From positions 524,001 through 588,000 of the forward strand of contig NZ_CP092831.1 of NCBI RefSeq assembly GCF_022531965.1: DNA of 64,000 bases, in the 5' to 3' direction. This DNA is from Paenibacillus peoriae (GTDB taxonomy: Bacteria > Bacillota > Bacilli > Paenibacillales > Paenibacillaceae). Positions 9,339 through 17,987 of this stretch are shown here, piece by piece. A program made the position numbers and the translations under genes. Each line of letters begins with the position of its first letter. Positions within the stretch are counted from its first letter, which is position 1. Under the pieces are notes generated by a model, which had not been told where the DNA came from, did not search any database, and saw nothing but the letters and a program-made list of their open reading frames with translations.

Positions 9339-11090
9339 CTATTCAGCGTTTTTTACCCGGAATTGGTCGGCATGACGCTGCAGATTGTTTGATAGTGTGG
9401 TCAAATTGCGGGCTACTTCGGATAGTTCTTTTACCGCTAGGGCCTGCTTCTGAGCACTTGCTGATACATCTTCTGTCATTCCGGCAGTCTGCTGTGCCGC
9501 GCTGGCTGTGTGATTTAAATGTTGATCTACGCTGTGACGTACCTCTTGCATCTCTGCCGTCAATTGAGCCAGATGTGCAGCTAACTCCTGAACTTCCTGT
9601 GAGACCTGGGTGACTTTGTCAACAGACTGTAGACATACCGAAATTTGGATTTCTTGTTCATTGACGGTCTTTATGTTTTCATCAAATTGATCACCCATTT
9701 GCTCAATTTGCTCAACAAAGCTGCTTAAGATTTCGTCGATTTCACGAATCGATATGGCGGATTGTTGGGCAAGTTGCCCCATTTCATGAGCGACCACAGA
9801 AAAACCCTTGCCAGCTTCGCCTGCACGTGAGGCTTCAATAGATGCATTGAAGGACAAAATCTGCGTCTGCTTTACGATGCCCTGTACCTGTTGACCGATG
9901 TTAGCTGCCTCGCGGGATTTTTCGGTTAACGCGTGGGACATGCGTTGCATCTGCTTGATACGCAGGGCGCTTTCTCGTCCTTTTTCTAATAACAGTTCAT
10001 GCTCACTGGCTACCTGATTGCGAACCTCATTGAGATGATGGGCTGTATCCGTGAATTGCTGCACATGGCTTCCGACTTCATCCAGCGTTTGTCCTAATCG
10101 GTCAGATTGTTGAACTGATTCCACCGCTTGTTCTGCTTGGTTAATAGAGACATCGGCAATTTGCTGGAGCGTACGGGACAGTTCCTCAGTCTGATGGAGT
10201 GTCCCCTCCGTTGTCACGACGATATTCTTCGAAGCATGCTGGAGTGTACTTGAACTGCTTTGAATATCCACAATCATATTCGACATGGCTTCCACCATTT
10301 TGTTCGTCAATCCGCTGATTTCGCCTAACTGATCATATGTTACTTGCGACGATGTAACCGTAAGGTTGCCGTCGGCTACTTGCTCCAGTGTATTTTTAAT
10401 AAATCTCACCTGACGCAGTATCCGCCGGGTTACCAGCATCATAGCCGTAATGGAGATGATCAGAATGATGGAGATAACAGGAATAACTAATCGGTAGGCC
10501 TCGGGCAAGGTATGTTCGTATACTTCAGTCACAGAGGACAGGGATCTATCGATTCCCAAATAACTAATGATGGTTCCATCTGTATCCTTAATGGGAGTAA
10601 AGGAGGAAAACATCGTCCCCCACTCAGGGTCCGTTGTAATATCTGTAGTCACTGTTTCCCCTTGTTTCAATTTCTCTTCCGTTTCTTTAAGGGTAAAACT
10701 TACAGGAGTTCCGAATGGACTGTAGTCTTTGTCGTCCCATGCGGCTCCATCTACCGTAATTTTCCACTCATTGCCCACACGGTTGTACATATAGATGTAC
10801 AGGATTCCAGTTTGCAGCCTGAGCGTATTTAACTCGTTACGAAGTTGTTTATACTCGCTACTTTGCTCCGATGAATCCGTATTTAAGCTCTTGACTGCGG
10901 ATTTGTCCAATAACTGGGCCGTGTTCTTTGCCAGCGTTTCATTATTTAGCTGCATGGTTGATAGAGAAGCATTCTGGATAGATTGATTGGTCGTCCACAG
11001 AACAATGACGCCAATCACTATTAAAGGAATGAGCAAGATGAAGTAGAGTTTGGATTGTAATCCCATTCTTTTTTTAACGCTTCTTTTCAT
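9339..11090 (-). CDS. methyl-accepting chemotaxis protein
   Basis: A 583-residue transmembrane chemoreceptor. A first membrane helix (about 15-35), an extracellular sensing domain (36-195), a second helix (about 198-220), a HAMP linker (221-275) and a long cytoplasmic coiled-coil signalling domain follow in the usual order. The hairpin tip reads FNASIEASRAGEAGKGF, the region that binds CheA/CheW. The ligand is not deducible from the sensor domain. GGAGC lies seven bases before the ATG. It is an orphan receptor, with no che genes in the window. Confidence 0.92.
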   Translation of the reverse strand: MKRSVKKRMGLQSKLYFILLIPLIVIGVIVLWTTNQSIQNASLSTMQLNNETLAKNTAQLLDKSAVKSLNTDSSEQSSEYKQLRNELNTLRLQTGILYIYMYNRVGNEWKITVDGAAWDDKDYSPFGTPVSFTLKETEEKLKQGETVTTDITTDPEWGTMFSSFTPIKDTDGTIISYLGIDRSLSSVTEVYEHTLPEAYRLVIPVISIILIISITAMMLVTRRILRQVRFIKNTLEQVADGNLTVTSSQVTYDQLGEISGLTNKMVEAMSNMIVDIQSSSSTLQHASKNIVVTTEGTLHQTEELSRTLQQIADVSINQAEQAVESVQQSDRLGQTLDEVGSHVQQFTDTAHHLNEVRNQVASEHELLLEKGRESALRIKQMQRMSHALTEKSREAANIGQQVQGIVKQTQILSFNASIEASRAGEAGKGFSVVAHEMGQLAQQSAISIREIDEILSSFVEQIEQMGDQFDENIKTVNEQEIQISVCLQSVDKVTQVSQEVQELAAHLAQLTAEMQEVRHSVDQHLNHTASAAQQTAGMTEDVSASAQKQALAVKELSEVARNLTTLSNNLQRHADQFRVKNAE

Positions 11091-11208
11091 AATATGCTCC
11101 TTACTATGTTTTTTTTACCTTCATATATATCGTGTACAAATAGGAAAATATGAATAGTTATTCAGATGTTTCATGATTTTTTTTTGCGTATTTGCGTAAA
11201 TTCTCATG

Positions 11209-11245
11209 AAAAAAGCCTTAGCCCGGTAAGTACCGAGCTAAGGCT
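11209..11245 (-). terminator. terminator of nrdAB
   Basis: AGCCTTAGC.CGGT pairs with ACCG.GCTAAGGCT (about 11214-11245) around a four-base loop. On the minus strand it is followed by six T, 13 bases after the nrdB stop codon. Confidence 0.85.
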
Positions 11246-11257
11246 GTATCTTATGAC

Positions 11258-12289
11258 TTACAAATCGTCAAATCCGTTGTCATCTCCGACCTTGCCATAA
11301 TTGCGTGATTTTGCTTCAAAGAAGTCCGTTTTTGTCGCATTCAGCGCTTCATCTGAGAATGGTTTAATCCAAGGCATACAGTTTACATCTACGCCTTCGT
11401 ACGCTTTGTCCATACCAAGCAGTCTCAGGCGCATATTTGCCATGTATTTGATGTAATCGCTCAGCTCGTTCAAGTCGATGCCGCGAACCTCTTTGAGCGT
11501 ATAATGCGCCCAATTCGTTTCCAGCTCCACAGCGCGGTCAATCATACGATAGACATAGTCCGTATTTTCCTTGGTATTCAGCTCAGGGAAATCAGACAAC
11601 AGTTGCTTAAACACTTCGGCAAAGAAGTAGCAATGCTGATTTTCATCACGCTGAATATACGAGATCATTTGGCTGGTTGCCATCATTTTCTGATCACGCG
11701 CCAAGTTGTAGAAGAACGCAAACGTACTGTAAAAGAAAATGCCCTCCAAAATCAAATCCGCTACCATCGCTTGGAAAAAGGTCTGTGGGTTCTGCTCATC
11801 GCGGAACTCCTGATAAATGTCCGAGATGAATGTGTTACGCTCCAGCAGGACGGGATCGTTTTTCCAGTATTCAAAAATTTCCTTCTGTTCCTGATCTGAC
11901 ACCAAAGAAGACAGAACGTAGGAGTAGGACTGGTTATGCACCACTTCCTGCTGCCCGATAATCGCTGAAATAGCTTCCAGTGACGAGTCGGTAAAATAGC
12001 GTTTTACATCCCCGACAAACATCGTTTGCATCGAATCCAGTACAGCCAGCAGGCCGATGTTAATTTTAAAGGTGCGCTGTTCTTCGGCATCCAGCACAGG
12101 GAACTGGGACGCGTCCTTGGACATCGGAATTTCATCTGGAATCCAGTGGTTCAGCAGTAGCACTTTATACAATTTGTACATATGCGGCATTCGAATATCG
12201 TTCCAATTCAAAATACCGGAGCTTTCGCCTTCAATAATACGGGTAGAGCGATTTGGCGCTTCCGTGTTAAAAATCTTCTGTAACTGCAT
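11258..12289 (-). CDS. nrdB: ribonucleoside-diphosphate reductase, class I beta subunit
   Basis: A 343-residue protein that houses the di-iron and tyrosyl-radical cofactor for making deoxyribonucleotides. Ligands of the family are visible: Asp in VLDSMQ, Glu and His in QQEVVHNQSY, Glu in LEGIFFYS, and Glu/His in RDENQH. The radical Tyr follows in SYSY. It lies 20 bases downstream of nrdA in the same direction and shares its promoter and terminator. The start has AGGAGAG just upstream. Whether the metal is iron or manganese is not shown by sequence. Confidence 0.94.
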   Translation of the reverse strand: MQLQKIFNTEAPNRSTRIIEGESSGILNWNDIRMPHMYKLYKVLLLNHWIPDEIPMSKDASQFPVLDAEEQRTFKINIGLLAVLDSMQTMFVGDVKRYFTDSSLEAISAIIGQQEVVHNQSYSYVLSSLVSDQEQKEIFEYWKNDPVLLERNTFISDIYQEFRDEQNPQTFFQAMVADLILEGIFFYSTFAFFYNLARDQKMMATSQMISYIQRDENQHCYFFAEVFKQLLSDFPELNTKENTDYVYRMIDRAVELETNWAHYTLKEVRGIDLNELSDYIKYMANMRLRLLGMDKAYEGVDVNCMPWIKPFSDEALNATKTDFFEAKSRNYGKVGDDNGFDDL

Positions 12290-12309
12290 GAGAGCTTCTC
12301 TCCTTTAGT

Positions 12310-14643
12310 TTAGGATGCGCAGCTATCACATTCTTCAATCGTCAGTGCGCGGCTGCGTACATAATAGGTCGATTTCATACCTGATTTCCAGGCATGGATG
12401 TGCAGCTCTAAAAATTCAGTTGCTTTAATATCAGGCCGTACATACAGGTTAAAGCTTTGGCCCTGGTCAATATGACGCTGACGTGCAGAAGCCATGTTGA
12501 TCGAAGCGTGTTGATCCAGCAAGAAAGCCGTCTTGTAGTACCAGATAGTTTTTTCGTTCAAGTCAGGTGCAGGGTTAGCAATCTTGTAAGTTGTTTTCTC
12601 TTCATAGGAAAGCAGCTCATACAATGGATCAATGCTGGCGGTAGAGCCTGCAATAATAGACGTGGAACCGTTAGGCGCGATGGCGAACAGCCATGCGTTG
12701 CGGACACCGTTTTGTTGGACTTCTTCTGCAAGCTCACTCCACTCGGAGGTAGTGACAAATTTGCCTTCGCGTGTACCATCTGTATAGCCACGGGAAGTGA
12801 AATAGTGCCCGGTAGACCAGTCAGAGCCCTCGAATTTGGCATAACGGCCTTTTTCTTTCGCTAGCTCCATGCTGGATTTGACGGCCAGGTAGTTAATTTT
12901 TTCATACAAATGATCGTTATAGGTTACCGCTTCATCGGATTCCCAACGGATACCTTCCAGTGCGAGTAGATGATGCAGTCCGAATGTACCCAGACCGACA
13001 GCGCGATATTGGCTGTTCGTATATTGTGCTTGCAGTACTTCAATGTTGTTGATATCAATAACATTATCCAGCATACGTACCTGAATCGGCACGAGGCGAT
13101 CCAGCACACCTGCCGGAACCGCACGAGCCAGATGGATGGAGTTCAGGTTGCACACCACAAAGTCGCCAGGAATTTTGGAAATAACGATGCGTGTTTGTCC
13201 GTCCTTGGTGACCAATTCTTCTTTTTCTACTACAGTTGCAGATTGGTTTTGCATAATTTCCGTACACAGGTTGGAGGAATACACCATACCATGGGCGCGG
13301 TTCGGGTTGGCCCGGTTTACCGTATCACGGTAGAACATGTAAGGCGTACCTGTTTCTAGTTGTGACTTCATCAGGCGCTTCATGATGTCGATAGCAGGCA
13401 CCGTAATACGAGAGAGAATCGGATGCTGCGACGCCTCTTCGTATTTCTCGCGGAAGGTACCTGAACCGAAGGTTTCATCATAAAAATCTTCCAGTCCCAG
13501 TGGACGACCGTTGTCATCTTTCCAGCCCATTACTTTCTTCACTTCATGCGGACAGAACAGATTCCATTCGCCCCGTGCTTCGACCCGCTCCATGAACAGA
13601 TCGGGCAGACATACGCCATGGAACACGTCATGTGCACGCATCCGCTCGTCACCGTTGTTCAGCTTCAGGTCAAGGAATGCGAGGATGTCCTTATGGAATA
13701 CGTCCAGATATACGGCAATTGCACCTTTGCGAGTACCCAATTGGTCTACGCTAACAGCTGTATTGTTCAACTGGCGAATCCACGGAATGACGCCGGAACT
13801 TGTATTTTTATGTCCACGGATATCGGAGCCACGCGCCCGTACTTTACCAAGGTATACGCCGATGCCGCCGCCCATTTTGCTAAGACGGGCTACATCCGTA
13901 TTGGAGTCGAAAATACCTTCCAATGAGTCGTCTACGGTGTCGATAAAGCAGCTGGAGAGCTGTCCGGCCACCTTTTTTCCGGCATTGGACATAGTTGGTG
14001 TAGCTGCTGTCATGTACATGTTGCTCATCGCCCAGTACGCTTCTTTGACCAGCTCCATCCGCTTGTCGGCAGGCTCTTGGTGCATCAGGTACATCGCGAT
14101 GATCATGTAGCGTTCTTGAGGCAGTTCCATTACGCGTCCGTCAAAATCGTTGGCCAAATAGCGCTCAGACAGTGTTAACAGCCCGATATAATCGAACAAC
14201 AGGTCATTTTTCGGCAAAATGGAATCGCCCAACTCATCAATCTGCTCCTTGGTATAGTAGTCGAGCAGTTCTTGACGGTAAATTCCTTTTTGGACCAAAT
14301 CAGTGATCAGTGGATAAAAAGCGCCGTAAGGCTCGTCCGCATAGGATTTGTAACGGCGGTGAGTAGCCGCTTTTTTATACAAGGAAGTGAGCAAAGCACG
14401 TGCAGCGGCAAATTTCCAGTCCGGTTCTTCCTTACTAACCAATTCAAGGGCAGCCATTGCAAACGCGTTGCTAATGTCATCCCCCGTGACTTCGTCCCGG
14501 CGCAGCTTGCTAGTTACACCGCGAATGAGTCGATCCTTATCCAGCTTGTCCAGTCCGCTGAGTACACGGTCGGCATATACGGAGATGCGTATTTCGTCAA
14601 AAGCCAACTGGCGATTGTTTGGTTTGGTTACGAGTTGTGGCAT
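12310..14643 (-). CDS. nrdA: ribonucleoside-diphosphate reductase, class I alpha subunit
   Basis: A 777-residue catalytic subunit that reduces ribonucleoside diphosphates with NrdB as radical source. It has an N-terminal alpha region (1-90), the redox Cys in SSCFIDTVDDS, the active-site Cys in NLCTEI, the second redox Cys in VCNLNSIHLA, and a C-terminal ECDSCAS whose CxxC relays electrons from thioredoxin or glutaredoxin-type proteins. The ATG at 14643 is chosen for its GAGGA site; the open frame upstream is not family-like. Two NrdR-type boxes lie 200-245 bases upstream of the start. Confidence 0.94.
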   Translation of the reverse strand: MPQLVTKPNNRQLAFDEIRISVYADRVLSGLDKLDKDRLIRGVTSKLRRDEVTGDDISNAFAMAALELVSKEEPDWKFAAARALLTSLYKKAATHRRYKSYADEPYGAFYPLITDLVQKGIYRQELLDYYTKEQIDELGDSILPKNDLLFDYIGLLTLSERYLANDFDGRVMELPQERYMIIAMYLMHQEPADKRMELVKEAYWAMSNMYMTAATPTMSNAGKKVAGQLSSCFIDTVDDSLEGIFDSNTDVARLSKMGGGIGVYLGKVRARGSDIRGHKNTSSGVIPWIRQLNNTAVSVDQLGTRKGAIAVYLDVFHKDILAFLDLKLNNGDERMRAHDVFHGVCLPDLFMERVEARGEWNLFCPHEVKKVMGWKDDNGRPLGLEDFYDETFGSGTFREKYEEASQHPILSRITVPAIDIMKRLMKSQLETGTPYMFYRDTVNRANPNRAHGMVYSSNLCTEIMQNQSATVVEKEELVTKDGQTRIVISKIPGDFVVCNLNSIHLARAVPAGVLDRLVPIQVRMLDNVIDINNIEVLQAQYTNSQYRAVGLGTFGLHHLLALEGIRWESDEAVTYNDHLYEKINYLAVKSSMELAKEKGRYAKFEGSDWSTGHYFTSRGYTDGTREGKFVTTSEWSELAEEVQQNGVRNAWLFAIAPNGSTSIIAGSTASIDPLYELLSYEEKTTYKIANPAPDLNEKTIWYYKTAFLLDQHASINMASARQRHIDQGQSFNLYVRPDIKATEFLELHIHAWKSGMKSTYYVRSRALTIEECDSCAS

Positions 14644-14841
14644 AGGATTAATTCCTCGCTTTCCTGATTTGGAATCATACTTGGGAATAGGCATGAAAAT
14701 GATCATGATGAGAAGATAATGGCGAAAAAAGCGATGGTCAGACAGCATTTGGGGGCTGTATGTAATCCAATAACATAGAAATAGCGATGTACCTGCCAAT
14801 GAAGGGGGAAAAGATGGTTCCCGTACGATTTATCGGCTACA

Positions 14842-14888
14842 TCACTATATTTAGACGTGTTATGAATATTTAACCCAACATATTGTGT
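14842..14888 (-). promoter_or_regulatory. tandem NrdR boxes upstream of nrdA
   Basis: Two 16-bp sequences, TCACTATATTTAGACG at 14842 and ACCCAACATATTGTGT at 14873, resemble the NrdR consensus ACACwATATATwGTGT (about 11 and 14 matches). They start 31 bp apart, three helical turns, the spacing usual for NrdR. NrdR represses ribonucleotide reductase operons when dATP is plentiful. The remaining upstream stretch up to 15168 shows no gene. Confidence 0.7.
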
Positions 14889-15168
14889 GTAAAAACTTAA
14901 AATTTCAAATAAGTGCAAGGAGTATTATAGCAACATTCGAAGCCATACGTAAAGGAAAAGGAATGGAAAATCAAAATATACAGAGAAGTCGCGGGCTGTA
15001 TTTGAATTGAGACAGTTTGAACGGTACAATGAATGATAAAGATGTTTCCTACAGAAACAAGCAGCATACATATGAACTTTTTTTGTGAAATAAGGCTGCT
15101 CGCTCTATAGACTGAAATTTTAGATTTTTAAAGAAGCGATGATTTTAATTTTAGGGAGGAACCTGGCG

Positions 15169-15516
15169 ATGGCTATTGCAGAAGTGACAGTGATCCCGAT
15201 TGGAACGGGGAGTACAAGCCTGAGCGACTACGTTGCCCAGATGCAAAAAGTGTTGAAGACGCAAAAAGGAATTACCTATGAGCTTACCTCCATGAGTACG
15301 ATTATTGAAGGTTCGTTGGACGATGTATTCACCGCCATCGCTGCGCTGCACGAAGCACCATTCCTGTCAGGAGCGAAGCGTGTTTCCACCTCGGTCAAAA
15401 TTGATGATCGCCGTGACAAGCCTTCCTCCAGTCACCAAAAGCTCCGCTCTGTAGCAGAGAAACTATCTGGCACCGTGACAGGAAATGTTACCGAACTAAA
15501 TCCAAATCCTAGTTGA
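15169..15516 (+). CDS. MTH1187-family thiamine-binding protein
   Basis: A 115-residue protein of the YqgV/MTH1187 family (PF01910), which binds thiamine or related pyrimidines with a ferredoxin-like fold, often as an oligomer. Signature stretches are EVTVIPIGTGSTSLSDYV and SMSTIIEGSLDDVF. The ATG at 15169 follows AGGGAGGA at about nine bases. It stands alone, between the divergent nrdAB operon and tRNA-Thr. Its physiological role is poorly known even where the family is characterised. Confidence 0.85.
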   Translation: MAIAEVTVIPIGTGSTSLSDYVAQMQKVLKTQKGITYELTSMSTIIEGSLDDVFTAIAALHEAPFLSGAKRVSTSVKIDDRRDKPSSSHQKLRSVAEKLSGTVTGNVTELNPNPS

Positions 15517-15589
15517 AAAAGTTGATGTAAGTGATTGATTTTTATGTAACTAAGAGTATAATAGTTTTTGTTGTCAGTTACACTGACCT

Positions 15590-15661
15590 GCTGGTGTAGC
15601 TCAGGGGTAGAGCAACGCACTCGTAATGCGTAGGTCGGGGGTTCAATTCCCTTCACCAGCA
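15590..15661 (+). tRNA. tRNA-Thr (anticodon CGT)
   Basis: A full cloverleaf: acceptor GCTGGTG/CACCAGC, D-arm GCTC/GAGC, anticodon arm ACGCA-CTCGTAA-TGCGT, T-arm GGGGG-TTCAATT-CCCTT, discriminator A. The anticodon CGT reads ACG (Thr). CCA is not encoded. The prophage integrase gene lies just downstream facing it, so this tRNA is the likely attB/attL host. Confidence 0.95.
15630..15661. other. presumed left attachment site (attL) in tRNA 3' end
   Basis: Tyrosine integrases of this type usually recombine within the T-arm and acceptor 3' half of a tRNA and rebuild it. The integrase stop codon is 94 bases from the tRNA end. The core extent cannot be fixed because I found no second copy of this segment in the window. 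Confidence 0.4.
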
Positions 15662-15682
15662 TCTTATAAAACTCAAGTACGG

Positions 15683-15718
15683 CGCGGCTTCCAAGCTTTT
15701 TGGAGGTCGCGTTTTTTT
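15683..15718 (+). terminator. terminator after tRNA-Thr
   Basis: CGCGGCTTCCA (15683-15693) pairs with TGGAGGTCGCG (15701-15711), 11 pairs including G-U, followed by seven T. It ends tRNA-Thr transcription and lies between the tRNA and the integrase gene. Confidence 0.8.
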
Positions 15719-15754
15719 GTTGAACTGAGCATTCTTCTACCATTTTTCTACCCT

Positions 15755-16927
15755 TTAGTCTAGTAAAGTGGGTTCTTCGGTGCTAATGCTCTCTCCTGTG
15801 ATTGAATCTCCAATGTTTTTTAACACCGCTTCTTGGAGATTCGGAAGAACATGTGAATAGGTATCCAGAGTTACATTGATAGACGAATGTCCAAGTCGCT
15901 CTTGAACGATCTTCGGATGAATACCAGCTTTGAGAAGTAGTGTTGCATGAGTGTGTCGCAGATCGTGGAAACGAATCCGAGGGAAATCGGGATGTTCCTT
16001 TACAATTCTGTCCAAAATACGATAGTAATGTCTCATAAGATTGCGGGGGCCGAGAGGCGTTCCCACACTCGTTTGAATTACTAAGCCTGAATCATTGTAT
16101 AGCTTATTTCTGGCTTGCTCATGTTCTTGCTTTCTAAAGTGATTTTCCAGAAAATTAACGGTATTAGCAAACAGTGCGATGGAGCGAACGCTACTATCAT
16201 TCTTAGTATCATCAAGATCATGTCCTATTTCAGAAATGGTATAAGCTTGTCGAACCGAAGCCGTTTTCCTCTTTAAATCTACCTCTGATCGGGGTAGCGC
16301 AAGTATTTCACTTTGACGCATGCCAGTAGAGGCAGCGAGTTCGAAGGCCATGAAGTATTGATCTTCCGATGCAGCATCGAGGAAAATCTTTAATTGATGT
16401 TCATTCCAGACTTCAAATTTTTTCTTTTTTCCTTGGGGTAATTCTACATAAGAGGCAACATTCTGAGTGATAACTCCCCAGGTTACTGCCCGGTTTAAAG
16501 CATCTAAAACTAGGACGTGAGCTTTCTTGATAGAGGCTACAGATAATTTGGGTAGCAATGTTTCGTGATATAAATTATGGAGGTGCTGTGGTTTTAATTT
16601 TGTCATCTGCACTTTCCCGAGATTCGGCACAATGTGTGTGTTTACAAGCCACTCATAAGACTTCCAAGTACCGTGTTTAACAGAGGTTTTTTTGTCTTTG
16701 AGCCAGGTCTCCATAATTTCACCGAAAGTTTTCTTGGTCGGTTCTACAAAGGTTCCTTTATTAAAAGCACTGAGAATGTCAGGCATTGCACGTTCAGCAT
16801 CTCTTTTCTTATCGAAGCCTCCATTGGGACCAGTAAGCCACTTCCTGCGACGCTTTCCTGTTACCTCATCTTTCATATCCACGACGATGTAGTATTTCTT
16901 CCCTTTCTGGGCTATATGTCCTCTCAT
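15755..16927 (-). CDS. int: phage tyrosine integrase
   Basis: A 390-residue site-specific recombinase. An N-terminal arm-binding segment (1-60) is followed by a SAM-like core-binding domain (about 65-150) and the catalytic domain (170-375). Catalytic residues are visible: Arg in STGMRQSEI, His-x-x-Arg in FHDLRHTHA, His in LGHSS and the nucleophile Tyr in TLDTYSHV. It integrates and excises the prophage at tRNA-Thr with host factors and an excisionase, for which the HTH gene at 18965 is a candidate. AGGAGG precedes the ATG by six bases. Confidence 0.93.
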   Translation of the reverse strand: MRGHIAQKGKKYYIVVDMKDEVTGKRRRKWLTGPNGGFDKKRDAERAMPDILSAFNKGTFVEPTKKTFGEIMETWLKDKKTSVKHGTWKSYEWLVNTHIVPNLGKVQMTKLKPQHLHNLYHETLLPKLSVASIKKAHVLVLDALNRAVTWGVITQNVASYVELPQGKKKKFEVWNEHQLKIFLDAASEDQYFMAFELAASTGMRQSEILALPRSEVDLKRKTASVRQAYTISEIGHDLDDTKNDSSVRSIALFANTVNFLENHFRKQEHEQARNKLYNDSGLVIQTSVGTPLGPRNLMRHYYRILDRIVKEHPDFPRIRFHDLRHTHATLLLKAGIHPKIVQERLGHSSINVTLDTYSHVLPNLQEAVLKNIGDSITGESISTEEPTLLD

Positions 16928-17039
16928 GATGAACCTCCTAACTGAAATAGGGAATGTATGTTCTATTTTTATTTTAAAAGAAAAGCCCGAAAAGGGCTTT
17001 AGGTTATATTGTACCGAAATTCCATGCGTATGGAAATTT

Positions 17040-17609
17040 TTACTTTGCTCCTATTATACCAAACGTAGTCATATCATTATTCTTAATCTTAATTCTATAC
17101 TTCACTCTGTTTCTAACAGTGGCCCCTTCAAAATCAAAATCTTGAAGATCTGCATTATTGTCTAAAAGGCCTATATCTCTGACGACATCTTCTGCATCCT
17201 CAAATTTGTAATCACTGTTTGTTGTCATTATTAGAGCAACAATAGCAACCATTAAATTTTCGCCAGTTTTCTCTTGGAAACCTCCAGAACCTGTTAACAT
17301 AACTTCTTGTATTTTATGTGTTGAATCAACTGTACCTGTCATACTTAAATTATCATTGAACTTATACTGGAACATATTAGAATCTTCTTTTAGTTCGGAT
17401 ATGTGTAAGTAATCTAATTTATATTTTTTAGCAACGGCATTGAATGCTTCTGTAAAATCTTCTACTGTCATATCGAATACATATGTGTTTGAACCAGCTG
17501 CAGAAGCAGCTTTAACATCTGTATTATATCGACTTTGCGTATCCCCCTCTGTGCCACACCCTACGAGAACTACTGTTACCATAATTATTGTTAATAGAAT
17601 TCTTTTCAC
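17040..17609 (-). CDS. phage lipoprotein, possible superinfection exclusion
   Basis: A 189-residue lipoprotein. The signal peptide ends in a lipobox, VVLVGCG, with the lipidated Cys at about residue 18, so the mature protein should be anchored on the outer face of the membrane. The rest is polar with no membrane segment (FDMTVEDFTEAFN, KIKNNDMTTFG). I recognise no domain. It sits between int and the repressor, the lysogeny module, where phage TP-J34 keeps its Ltp lipoprotein that blocks DNA injection by related phages. Function by position only; no sequence match to Ltp is claimed. Confidence 0.7.
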   Translation of the reverse strand: MKRILLTIIMVTVVLVGCGTEGDTQSRYNTDVKAASAAGSNTYVFDMTVEDFTEAFNAVAKKYKLDYLHISELKEDSNMFQYKFNDNLSMTGTVDSTHKIQEVMLTGSGGFQEKTGENLMVAIVALIMTTNSDYKFEDAEDVVRDIGLLDNNADLQDFDFEGATVRNRVKYRIKIKNNDMTTFGIIGAK

Positions 17610-17744
17610 TTTAATCTTCCTTAGTATTGCCCCATCGGCTGGGGAATTTGCTGATTTGTATTAGTGTGGAAAAAATACAAAAATATCCTTCGCTAAAAAG
17701 TCACTCTTCGTGGGAAGGGCATATGGATATATAATTGTATTTGT

Positions 17745-17788
17745 CTATTGTTTGATGAACACAATCTCCTATGTTCTTGAAACAATAG
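17745..17788. repeat. 9-bp inverted repeat in immunity region
   Basis: CTATTGTTT at 17745-17753 and AAACAATAG at 17780-17788 form perfect arms 26 bases apart in a 250-bp AT-rich gap between the lipoprotein gene and a small gene. It could be a regulator site or a hairpin; no T run follows. Confidence 0.4.
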
Positions 17789-17861
17789 AATAGAAATTAA
17801 CGTATAAAATTATACTGTGCAAAATATGAAATTAATCCAGATATTGAATGGAAGTGCAACT

Positions 17862-17987
17862 ATGAAAAACGAATTTAAAAATATGTTATCGGACATTGAA
17901 CAACTGAACCAAGAAAAGCCGGAAGAAGTCTATGCATTCATAGAAACTAAATTACTTGATTACATAGACACTTATAAGTCTTCATAG
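17862..17987 (+). CDS. 41-residue acidic phage protein
   Basis: A short gene starting MKNEFKNMLSDIEQL and ending DTYKSS. It is acidic and amphipathic-helical, with no membrane segment. GGAAG lies about eight bases before the ATG. It runs opposite to its neighbours and its end overlaps the convergent repressor gene by 16 bases, so its transcript would be antisense to the repressor 3' end. A role in the immunity switch (antirepressor or modulator) is possible but not shown. Confidence 0.5.
   Translation: MKNEFKNMLSDIEQLNQEKPEEVYAFIETKLLDYIDTYKSS

Noticed and set aside
15632..15680. Frame on the minus strand across tRNA-Thr, ending in a GIEPPT-type sequence
   Set aside because: It is the antisense translation of the tRNA T-arm, a well-known false gene, and lacks its own ribosome-binding site.
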